Shown here piece by piece: positions 8,348 through 15,905 of a DNA stretch of 15,905 bases. Origin of the DNA: Pigoraptor vietnamica (lineage: Eukaryota; Opisthokonta; Filasterea); the NCBI GenBank assembly GCA_943704525.1, contig CALSCQ010003983.1, positions 1-15,905 on the forward strand. Direction: 5' to 3'. Both the position numbers and the translations under genes were made by a program. Within the stretch, counting starts at the first letter, position 1, and each line of letters opens with the position of its first letter. The notes below the pieces were generated by a model. The model was not told where the DNA came from. It made no database searches and saw nothing but the letters and a program-made list of their open reading frames with translations.

Positions 8348-11099
8348 TTATCCTGTGGAGGTGTTGTCCCAGTCAAATAGTACTGAAATTCGCTTCAACA
8401 TTGGATCATCGAATTCCTTCACCAATGCTTCGCACATGTCCAAAGCCAACAAGGTGGAATGCACAGTGTTTCGCTCGTGTGTGGACCACTTTCCGGCGCC
8501 GTTACAGAATGCAAGCTGCGGCACAACATTCTGAGAAATGCAAACGTCGCAACCTCCTGTCCATACTGACAAATCGAACTCATCCAATTTCGAATGGATT
8601 GAGCTCAGCAAGTTCGCATACAAGTGCCCCCGTGCATAAGCATTTCCAATTTCACGGAAATCTTTGTCAAAGAGCATGAGCCGGCCAATGTCATCAGAAT
8701 CGCATTTAGCCTCAAGCCCACGATTCATCTCTGTCAAGTGACCACGTCCGTAAATTCCAAGGCCAACACTGCTTTTTGGGCCAAGAACAGGCCACCCTGA
8801 GTCCGGCGCCCCACATGTAACCAAGAAATTCTGTGGTACCTCTCCATCCGGCATATTGTTCGCCTCAAGGACTTTTGCGCGATAGAATGCCAGACCACTC
8901 AACACTGCGCGACATCAGTGTTTAAAAATTAGAACCAGCACCATTAATTAGCACCACCCACACCAGCAAACTGACATCTTACCATCATTGGTCATGAAAC
9001 CGCCTTTCGACCCGGCCACAACGCAATGGTAGTACTCATATTTTTCGCGTTTGCCTCCAATCTCGAAGGAATATGCCGAAAAATAGGCAAGTCTGTTCTT
9101 CGTGTCGTACATAGTGAAGTATTGACCGCGGTCACGCCCCACCTCATCCACCGCCTCTCCAATCCGACCTTTAGAAATTTTGTCACAAAGGCTCGCATGG
9201 TCCAACGACTCAGCAAATTGGACAGTCAGCTTCGGGTGGCTTGAAGAACCCTCCACTTGGAACGTGTAGTCCTTTCCGGGCACATAGCGATGGCAAACGG
9301 GAACAAATTCGTCGAGATTGTCGATGTTGATATGCGGGTCTCGTGGCTTTTCTCCGTTGTAAAAATGGTGAGCGCAGAGCTTCGCCTCAAATGCATCGAT
9401 GTTCTGCCTCAAAGGATCACTTCGGGTTCCGCCGACATACATCGCTGCATTAATACGTGCATTTGTCATAAGAATTAGTACAAAACCATAAGCAGGAAAC
9501 ACAAACACAAGAGTACAATGGTTCAAATGGCAGTAGCATCATACCGAGGAGATCGGCATGACTGGCCTCCCTTGTGCGTTTGAGATATTCGAGGAGCGGA
9601 AGACTGGCAAGATTAACGCTCATGAACGCTGGAGCCAAAAGAATTCAACTAGTAAGTTCTTGCTCAAAGTTGTACGAGCAAAGTAAATACTCACTCATGC
9701 CATGGGCTCCTCGCGTGCGTGATTTGACCAGCTTGTTGTCGTCTGTGCTGCCCTCGCCTCCGCCGCCATTCTTCTTCTCGACGTCGTCGGGCACTTCCGC
9801 AATCTCCACGCCAATGTTGCGCGTCGCCTCAAACACATCCATGCACTCGAGGTTGAGCGTCTCGAGCATGAGCACGCACGGCGCCGATTTGCATGTGGCA
9901 GCCCTCTGGCTCAGAATCCACGCGTCGCCATACTCAAGGTGCTCGATGACGACGCTGCGGGTCCCGTCACTCTCCACCCTCTCGAGGCGGTACGTGCACG
10001 GGCCCGGCGCGCATTCCTCCCGCATCAGCTGGCGATCTTTCGGCGGCTCGTACGAGAACAGCATCATCGTCTGCCCGAGAACGACCCGCGACTTCGTCAT
10101 TAGCGTGACCACCGCCGTGTACGTGCTCGTCGCGTTGAGGTTGTGCAATGCAAAGACGGACTTGGAGACGCGCCTCGTCTCGTAGAGGAACGTCGCCGCG
10201 TGCTCGATCTCGAGGCCCTTCGACTCGTTTTCGTCGCGACCGGGCCAATACGACGAGATGATCTCGTTCTTGATGCCGTCGAGCACGAAGATCGCGACGA
10301 GCTGGCGCGTGTCCTCGTCCTCGGGATCGGTCTGCTCGATGACCTCGACCGAGGCATATGTGGCGGTCGCCGTGTCCCAGCGCACCTGGACCATCGCGTA
10401 CTCCTTGCTGTCGTTCGCGTCCACGCGCTTGACAGGCATGCCCGTCGAATCGGGCGGCGCGCAGCGGCCTACGTGCGAATACTGCCAGAAAAGGCAGTTG
10501 GGCGTGTACTACCGCTCGTACTCCCGCGCCTCTTCCGCCGCCTTAGCCTCATCCGCCATCTCTGCGAACTCGACCTGCATCCGTTTCCACATCTGCTCCG
10601 TCGACTTCTGAAGGTCGGCAATCAGCTGCTCGAGGGAAGCGCCGCTGCTCGCCGCCGACGGCTCGTCCTTTGCAATGTTGAGGGCCGCATCGAGCGCGTA
10701 ATCCACGACGTTCTCGTCGCAAAACTGGCCCAATGGGCACGCCGCACCGTCCTCCTGACGAGTACCGTCGTTGTCGCCCTCTCCGTCGCCCTCACCATCG
10801 CCCTCTCCATCGCCCTCACCGTCGCCCTCATCGTCGCCCTCTCCGTCATCCTCGGGTTCGTCCTCGACACGGACGCCATCCTCATCGTCAGCCTTGGGAT
10901 CGGCGGCGACCTTGGCACGCGCGCCCGGCGGCACCTCGTCTTGTCGGACAACCTCGACATTGTCGTCGATCGTCCAGCGACGCGCGACCGTTTCGCGGCG
11001 CCGAGGGGCATCCTGCACAAGGCCGGCGGGGGGAGCCTTCGCGATTTCGTCACCAGACGTGCTACGTATGGAAAGTGCCCTATCAAATTCGTTGACCAT
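8348..11099 (-). CDS. Unknown multi-exon gene with an in-frame TAG
   Basis: Exons (minus strand) are 11099-9695, 9628-9545, 9444-8983 and 8904-8348. Donors are GTGAGTAT, GTATGATG and GTAAGATG; acceptors are CTCCAG, AATGCAG and GCGCAG. Phases agree throughout, and branch-like TACTAG/TACTAAT motifs occur in the introns. The chosen start is ATG at 11099 (MVNEFDRALSIRS); the frame is open a little upstream without ATG. Parts: a charged head; an acidic Gly-Glu-Gly-Asp repeat; a helical segment (LEQLIADLQKSTEQMWKRM); a single TAG at 10511-10509; then several hundred residues of well-formed globular sequence to the C-terminus (DWDNTSTG). The TAG may be removed by a phase-0 intron of 93 nt (donor CAG|GTCGAG, acceptor TTTTCTGGCAG), or may be a nonsense codon. 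If TAG is ignored the product is about 835 aa. I recognise no domain, signal peptide or membrane segment. Confidence 0.7.
10770..10852 (-). repeat. Acidic Gly-Glu-Gly-Asp coding repeat
   Basis: Tandem 12-bp units (plus strand TCGCCCTCTCCG and close variants) encode repeated GDGE tetrapeptides on the minus strand inside the gene at 8348-11099. This is a low-complexity acidic linker. Asp/Gly spacing could suggest calcium binding, but the pattern is not an RTX nonapeptide. Confidence 0.8.
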
Positions 11100-11448
11100 G
11101 GGCCCCCATATGTAGCCATAGAAAACCAATGGCGGGGGTCTAGACTCTGTCCGCCTCTACCTTGACGTTGTCCGTCTCTACCCTCGTGAATGTAGTCGTT
11201 GTCCGTCGCTACCTTAGCTGGACATTTCGCACGCTGACACCTCTGATTATACAAATTGGGTAATTTATTTCATAGTTAACTCCATACAAAATAAATTTAA
11301 TAAATTTTAATTCGTAATAAATATTTCTCATATTAAATCAATACATAAATAAAGCAATCTCTTATATATGGCTTAGTTATAGAGTGCTATTTATAGCAAT
11401 GATTTATTATCTATTGTTTTTTCTATGAAAAAAATTATTAAAAGGTGA
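11100..11448. other. AT-rich spacer between two minus-strand genes
   Basis: From about 11255 onward the composition drops sharply to runs of A and T, in contrast to the GC-rich genes on both sides. It holds a TATA-like palindrome GCTATTTATAGC (about 11388-11399) that reads TATAAATA on the minus strand, and several AATAAA-type strings. It must contain the 3' end of the gene at 11449-12807 and probably the promoter of the gene starting at 11099. An ORF in a different frame starting near 11254 (CQRAKCPAK...) has no ATG and overlaps the next gene, so it is not called. Confidence 0.5.
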
Positions 11449-12807
11449 CTAAATTTCCTTTTTCAAACGAAAAAAAAGTCCAGACGGGTGACCGCGCCGC
11501 CACTGAAATTTGTAAGGGTGCATTGAAATAACTTCCCATACGCCGCGGTCACTGTCGGGCTTGCAGACGGCCTCGACAAAGTTGCGGCCCTTGAGCGTTG
11601 ACGTCCAGAGAAAGTCGTTGCGCAGGCAGAGAGAGACGGCCGTCATCTTCCCATCGCCATTGGGCGGCGCGAAGAACAGGGAACCGAAGCAGACAAAGCC
11701 GGATGCCGCGTGAGGGCCGACGACCGCGGTCATGAATCTGGGGCTCGACCAGGGGCGCATGCCCCACGAGTAGCCGAGCGAGAGCGACGAGCCATTGGCG
11801 CTGCTCGAGACGCAGATGTTCGGATCCGCATCGAGCATCCTGACGAGTATGGTGACATTCGAATCGGCGGCGCCCACGTCGTACCGGCGGAGGCACGCCT
11901 TGTCTGGGTCGGCACCAACGGTGGACGCGCACTTGATGTAATCGGGCCATGCCGTCTGCGCGAAGACAGAGCCACTGAAGGGCTGCATGGGCGTCGAAAA
12001 GTGGCTGAGCGTGGACCCGGGCAGCGTGCGATTGAAGGTGACGAACGGGTTCATGGCCGCCACCGCCTCGAAGACAGTCTTGGACGTCGACGGGGTGATC
12101 GAAACGCACGCATAGTACTGCTCGGCGGGATAGCCAAAGTCCCACTGCCAGCCCTGCGCACGAGAGGTGGTGGCGTCGGGCCCGACGTAGGGGGGAAGAA
12201 TCCTCGACGTTCCGTCGACGACGCCCGTCGGCGGGAAAAACGCGTTCGAGTGCAGGAGAAGGTAGCCCTCCTGCATGCTCTCGGAAAAGACGAGCACGGC
12301 GCGGAGGCGGTGCAGCTTGCGCAGGTGCTCGAAGTCGCTCGGGAGGTGCCCGTTCTCGAAGGCGTCCTTGAAGTTCCCAAAGTCGGTGACGAAGGAAACA
12401 TACTCGACGTCCCCCCTCGGATCCGAGGTGAGATTGCCGTGCGCATCCTTGGCAAAGAGCTGCGCGATCGTCGCAACAAGCGGGCTGCCGGGAGACGAGA
12501 GAGCCACCTGAGGACGGACCTTCGAGTACGGAACGCAGTGCGCGTCAACGCCAAGGTCGCCATCGCCAGAGGTCGTGAAGCAGAGCTCGGAGCCGACGTC
12601 GTACTGGTAGACGACAGTCCAGTCGAAGAGCTCGCCGCTGCCACCAGCGCATCCGAGCACGCGGTTCTTGAAGAGGTTCATCGCGGGGGCAGCAAACGCG
12701 GAGCTGGGACCCCTGCCGCCGCCTCCAAAGGTCGAGGCAAGAAGGAACGCCGTCGCAATCATGACGCCGGCGCCGGCCACGAGGCCGAAGTGAATCGTGC
12801 GAGCCAT
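11449..12807 (-). CDS. Secreted or membrane-anchored Cys-rich protein, unknown
   Basis: An intronless frame of 452 aa starts at the ATG at 12807-12805 (MARTIHFG) and ends with LKKEI-stop. Residues about 7-27 form a hydrophobic segment (GLVAGAGVMIATAFLLAS) after a short basic head. This fits a signal peptide, with SSAFA before AP a plausible cleavage context near residue 38, or a type II signal anchor. The rest is a globular domain with ten evenly spread cysteines, an even number that suits disulfides, and N-glycosylation sequons such as NRT, NVT and NGS. Many aromatic and Gly-rich strands (WQWDFGYPAEQYYACVS) suggest a beta-rich ectodomain. I do not recognise the family. The start lies back to back with the OTU-like gene, about 600 bp away. 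Confidence 0.75.
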   Translation of the reverse strand: MARTIHFGLVAGAGVMIATAFLLASTFGGGGRGPSSAFAAPAMNLFKNRVLGCAGGSGELFDWTVVYQYDVGSELCFTTSGDGDLGVDAHCVPYSKVRPQVALSSPGSPLVATIAQLFAKDAHGNLTSDPRGDVEYVSFVTDFGNFKDAFENGHLPSDFEHLRKLHRLRAVLVFSESMQEGYLLLHSNAFFPPTGVVDGTSRILPPYVGPDATTSRAQGWQWDFGYPAEQYYACVSITPSTSKTVFEAVAAMNPFVTFNRTLPGSTLSHFSTPMQPFSGSVFAQTAWPDYIKCASTVGADPDKACLRRYDVGAADSNVTILVRMLDADPNICVSSSANGSSLSLGYSWGMRPWSSPRFMTAVVGPHAASGFVCFGSLFFAPPNGDGKMTAVSLCLRNDFLWTSTLKGRNFVEAVCKPDSDRGVWEVISMHPYKFQWRRGHPSGLFFRLKKEI

Positions 12808-13402
12808 CACGAGATTTAGTGAGCCGAAAGTGGTCCGCCAAGCGCTGTCGGTGGGCCGTGAGCAGTTGCTGCGGGTTGCAAGAACCGGCTGTCAAACAAC
12901 TCAGAATCCTCTGTGCGCACCAAACCCATCACATTATCAGGGGTGCCATCAGATGGGCACTGACTGAGTGGCGGCAAAATAAGGGTACTAAACTCAAAAC
13001 AGCCATACTTCGAAAGAAATCCGGGGTGTGACAGTCAGTTGGCGTCCTGCACCGGCCCGACCAAATTAAAACTGAAACGATTCACTCATGCTTCGCCGGT
13101 GCATGTTAAAGCCGTTCGAAGTCGATCAGAGAAAGTGTGTGCAAAAGCCTCATTGGACGCGCAACACGCGCCCGCCTGCGATTCAGGGAAATCCAGGGTC
13201 AGTCCTGTGCGGCATGACTGTGGTGCTATGCACTCGTGCCTCTCTTTAGAGCCTCAGCTCTAAGCAACCGTGTCGTGCCCATGTGACCGACGAAGCCCCG
13301 AACTCGTGCGTGCACGTTGCAGTCCGTCGCTGTGATGTGCGTTGTGCTGAAATTGGACGGCGACAGCAGGCTCAGGCTGCGCGGCGGCACTCGGCTGCGA
13401 AA
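12808..13402. other. Divergent intergenic region
   Basis: This interval lies between the start of the minus-strand secreted-protein gene and the first called exon of the plus-strand OTU-like gene, so it probably holds both promoters. The OTU exon 1 frame is open back to about 13247 without ATG, so an upstream first exon could lie here. I see no clear TATA box, repeat or RNA gene. Confidence 0.4.
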
Positions 13403-14379
13403 ATGAATGCCCAACTCAGGCTTCCAATCGATGGGTGAGACTCGTCTGTGCACGGCAAAATTTCGCACCCTGGCAATAGTTTGCCTCTCGCTCATCTTTC
13501 AGTAACGCAGTCTTCTGGAAGGCATAAGTTACCAGCGCATTCCCGTGCCAAAGGACGTGTCGTCCCTCTTCAGAGCCGTTCTTTGGAGCACAAGCCATTC
13601 GAGCCGGCCCATAGAGGTGTGCTTTTGTCTCGACCGGCTTCGGGAGCCAGCATCCGCCATAGATGTCAGAGTGCTGGACCAATCTCACTCCTCCATTGTG
13701 AAGTAGGGCGATCATATCAAGCTGCGCGAGGCGTGCATCAGTACTCTCCTTGCATTTCACCAAGGATTTGAAGTCCTCCCGCTCGAAGATCGCAACGGCA
13801 CAACATATGCGTCGTTTCACGAGTACGTTCTCGGGATGCTGAGCCCTACAAATACGTGGGACGATGACGTTGCCCTCGTGTGCCTCGCTTATTGCATCGG
13901 GTACGTCAAACTGCGTTGCCGTTCGGCCAGTTGGGCTTTCCCATGATCACGACTCATGACTTGTTACTTATCAAATGTCGGCCGGTTCATGACCAGGGCG
14001 CCCATCACCGTGCACTACGAGACGGCCGACGGCAAGCTGTTCACCCGATCACCCATCGTGCCCCTGTGTGCCTCGCACTTTGGTGAGGTCGACCGGTGCT
14101 GCACGTGCCCACCTTCGCACTCGGCCGAGGCGATCCATGTGTGCATGCTCGGTGCACACTACGACGCTGCGGTGCCCATTAGTGCGATGGTCGAGAAAGG
14201 CAAGTACTTTACCCTCCAGTTTTCAATGCTTGTGACTCATTCGCCCTCTTCCACTGCAGCCGTAACTGACACATTGCCCGAGTCCAACGAGTGGAAGCAG
14301 AGACAAGAAGATCAAGTCGCATCTGACAGGCTCCTTGCCACGTTCCTCGCCGAAGATGATGTGGTTGGTGTGCGTGTGC

Positions 14380-14448
<69 letters not shown>

Positions 14449-14908
14449 ATTGGAAGCTAGTTATAATGTTTTGCAAGCACAGTCTGTGCATATTTTCACT
14501 GTCACTCGGCCACTCACAACAGAGGGACGAAGAGCAAATCGCGTCCGACAGGCTCCTTGCCGAGTCCCTCGCCGCTGGGGGCAGTGCGGTGCGTGCTGCA
14601 TTGGTCAGGAATCTCTCAGTTGGAGCTGCCTGAATTCGAACTGAAGTCATTAACCACCATTTTTGTTCGTAGCCCGTGTCGCAGGAGGCAGAGCCATTTG
14701 TGGGTCCCTTCGTACCTCTGGCTGGACATCCCTTGTTGCCGGTAATGTGCTATGTGTATGCTTTCTTTCCGCGCCGACACTCTGACATTGTTCGCGCCTC
14801 ACCATGCAGTCAGGACGTCCACGTGCACCGACGGTGTGGGACGTTACCCGCGATTGGACCGACCACTTTCGGCCTCAGCCCTGTGAGGTACAGATCTCAG
14901 ATCAATGA
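13403..14908 (+). CDS. OTU-like protease domain, predicted catalytically dead
   Basis: Exons 13403-13434, 13511-13616, 13707-13900, 13997-14199, 14260-14360, 14523-14588, 14673-14741 and 14810-14908 join in phase to 289 aa. The exon 1 start (MNAQLRLPIDG) is the weakest part. Residues about 15-170 read as an OTU deubiquitinase fold. RIPVPKDVSSLFRAV aligns with the usual P.DGNCLF.A nucleophile loop; GDHIKLREAC, FHEYVLGMLSPTNTWDDDVALVCLAYCIG and PITVHY follow in the expected order; LGAHYDAAV supplies the catalytic His (residue 165). Asp26 is kept, but the nucleophile Cys is Ser29 (TCC, 13563-13565). Exons 5 and 6 each encode a similar (Q/E)DEQ(V/I)ASDRLLA..LA motif resembling ubiquitin-interacting motifs. 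The intron after exon 4 is GC-AG (AAAG|GCAAGT). The intron between the two motif exons carries a GT microsatellite, which makes its donor (14361 chosen) uncertain. Likely a ubiquitin-binding pseudo-protease, or a decaying gene. Confidence 0.72.
14342..14568 (+). repeat. Inverted duplication, copy 1 (in the OTU-like gene)
   Basis: It runs from GTTCCTCGCCGAAG to GCCGAGTCCC, covering the end of exon 5, the microsatellite intron and most of exon 6. Apart from microsatellite length it matches the reverse complement of 15729-15885 with about one substitution (CTAGTTATAATG here, CTAATTATAATG there). Confidence 0.9.
14392..14447 (+). repeat. GT microsatellite in an OTU-gene intron
   Basis: 28 uninterrupted GT units, preceded by an imperfect GTGTGCGTGTGCGA. 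It lies just behind the predicted donor of the intron between exons 5 and 6. The inverted copy at 15729-15885 has only about five units at the same place. Confidence 0.95.
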
Positions 14909-15004
14909 AATGAGAGCCGAGCATAGGCACGCATTCACACATGATCGCAACACGAGCACTCCACATACGAGCACAGTCATTCTCCACAAAATTATGCCTG
15001 CCGG

Positions 15005-15021
15005 CCCTAACCCTAGCCCTA
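15005..15021 (-). repeat. Interstitial telomere-like tract, degenerate
   Basis: CCCTAACCCTAGCCCTA, about three TTAGGG-type units on the minus strand with one changed base. Its orientation is opposite to the tract at 196-207. Confidence 0.4.
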
Positions 15022-15499
15022 TGAACCTCATTGTCCAGTGTGGCCGACAATGTCTCTCGGTAGTATATCATTCCAGAACTGAAACTCCTCATGATCAGGC
15101 CGAGAATTAAACCCGGCCTGCAGCTGCAGCGACAAACTCTGAAAGCGAACAAGCTTATCATTTGCGAATCGCCAGTCTCCCGTTCGAACCTTTGTAACTC
15201 TCCGGCGAGCGGTTTGTCGCGCTTTCACTTGTGTGAATCCATCACCGGCAACTGCATGTACCTCTCTGCCCGGCCGACTGACCAACTGGCACTGTAGCCC
15301 GCCCGCGGCGCCGGGCGGCCTCACGTTGACCCAATGTTGAGTGTCGGCGGACTGAACTGATCCGCCGGCATTGAGTCGCCAAAACGGTACGATTTGTGAC
15401 GGAAATCTCGCGGGCCACACTGAGGTCGGTGATCCGCGGCTGGACTGGGAATTCAGGCGGCTGAGGGAATGTACGAACTCGCGTTCCATCCCAAAACTC

Positions 15500-15557
<58 letters not shown>

Positions 15558-15577
15558 CGGTGTGTGTGTGTGTGCGT
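15500..15577 (+). repeat. GT microsatellite with TATG interruptions
   Basis: About 22 GT units (15500-15543), then GTATGTGTATGTGTATCG interruptions and a shorter second GT run to about 15577. It lies between the two inverted copies of the OTU-gene segment. Confidence 0.92.
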
Positions 15578-15728
15578 GCCTACGTGCATCGGAGGAATTC
15601 GTCAGTGAATACAGTGTTACACTTACGCCGTCTACGTAGCCGGCCGGGAGAGTGGGGTGTCTGGACAGCTTACATTTGTCCAGACTCTGTGAGGGACAGC
15701 CGAGCACGTGCGCCCATACCGTTGGTTT

Positions 15729-15885
15729 GGGACTCGGCAAGGAGCCTGTCGGACGCGATTTGCTCTTCGTCCCTCTGTTGTGAGTGGCCGAGTGACAGTG
15801 AAAATATGCACAGACTGTGCTTGCAAAACATTATAATTAGCTTCCAATGACACACACACCAACCACATCATCTTCGGCGAGGAAC
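15729..15885 (-). pseudogene. Inverted duplication, copy 2 (OTU-gene fragment)
   Basis: A reverse-oriented, nearly identical fragment of the OTU-like gene: end of exon 5, a short-microsatellite version of the intron, and the SDRLLAES part of exon 6. Homology stops abruptly on both sides: TTCGAAGTCGAAG-type sequence replaces exon 5, and AAACCAACGG replaces the rest of exon 6. It therefore cannot encode the same protein. It may be a stray fragment or part of a rearranged paralogue continuing beyond the window. Confidence 0.8.
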
Positions 15886-15905
15886 TTCGACTTCGACAGA
15901 GTCAA

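Larger units (their letters stand above)
14909..15728. other. Non-coding spacer between the inverted copies
   Basis: No convincing gene. It contains a telomere-like CCCTAACCCTAGCCCTA (15005-15021) and a GT microsatellite (about 15500-15577). A minus-strand open frame of about 150 codons (15489-15028) has no recognisable motif, and part of it runs into GT repeat DNA. It is not called. Confidence 0.5.

Noticed and set aside
11100-11254. Non-ATG frame with CQRAKCPAK upstream of the unknown minus-strand gene
   Set aside because: It begins at TTG, is in a different frame from the following exon and has no supporting splice join that I can justify.
13345-13400. RLRLRGG string like a ubiquitin C-terminus
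   Set aside because: Only the last residues match, nothing upstream resembles ubiquitin, and the frame stops shortly after.
13503-13526. Alternative OTU splice giving DGNAVFWKA (acceptor at 13502)
   Set aside because: It resembles the DGNCLF loop but meets a TAA at once. The acceptor at 13510 keeps an open frame with a better full-length match (RIPVPKDVSSLFRAV) that continues into the rest of the domain.
13416-13820. Minus-strand open frame opposite the OTU-like exons
   Set aside because: It lies antisense to exons that splice in phase into a recognisable OTU fold, and has no motif of its own.
15150-15200. GTTCGAAC string as a possible tRNA T-arm
   Set aside because: No matching acceptor, D-arm or anticodon arm can be drawn around it.

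Overview
The window is nuclear DNA of a eukaryote. Genes are split by short introns (about 66-140 nt) with GT-AG borders, plus one GC-AG intron, and branch-like TACTAAT/CTAAT motifs. Coding sequence is GC-rich, intergenic DNA is AT-rich, and there are GT microsatellites and short TTAGGG-type telomere-like tracts. No operons, Shine-Dalgarno starts or rRNA/tRNA genes were seen. A compact free-living protist (for example an Acanthamoeba-like amoebozoan) would fit, but this is inferred from composition and gene style only.

Layout. 1-576: a two-level tandem repeat (18-bp units plus GACGTC-bearing blocks). 577-1613: CA-rich low-complexity DNA with an internal duplication of about 190 bp. 1614-2333 (-): a protein with a long Ala/Gly repeat and a CxxC motif. 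2614-7921: a complete-looking DNA transposon of 5,300 bp, bounded by TTAA on both sides and by perfect 16-bp terminal inverted repeats. It carries two convergent intron-bearing genes: a 969-aa DDE-type transposase (+) and an unrecognised companion protein of about 387 aa (-). 7922-8347: intergenic. 8348-11099 (-): an unrecognised gene of at least four exons, interrupted by one in-frame TAG that is either intronic or a nonsense codon. 11100-11448: AT-rich spacer. 11449-12807 (-): a single-exon secreted or membrane-anchored protein with ten cysteines. 13403-14908 (+): an eight-exon OTU-like protein whose nucleophile position reads Ser instead of Cys, followed by two UIM-like motifs. 14909-15905: non-coding DNA with a telomere-like tract, a GT microsatellite, and an inverted, nearly identical copy of part of the OTU-like gene.

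Main points. The transposon is the best candidate for something new. Its TTAA target duplication and transposase motifs suggest a Kolobok-like or related TTAA-inserting superfamily. Each of its two genes starts just inside one terminus, and both termini carry the same subterminal order of motifs (GGCGGGAA then TCACGTG). This resembles the two-promoter design of MuDR, although the TTAA duplication argues against a true Mutator. The OTU-like gene reads as a predicted pseudo-deubiquitinase that keeps its catalytic His and Asp and may still bind ubiquitin. Gene models are hand-spliced from the sequence; exon phases agree at every junction used, but no transcript or database evidence was available.
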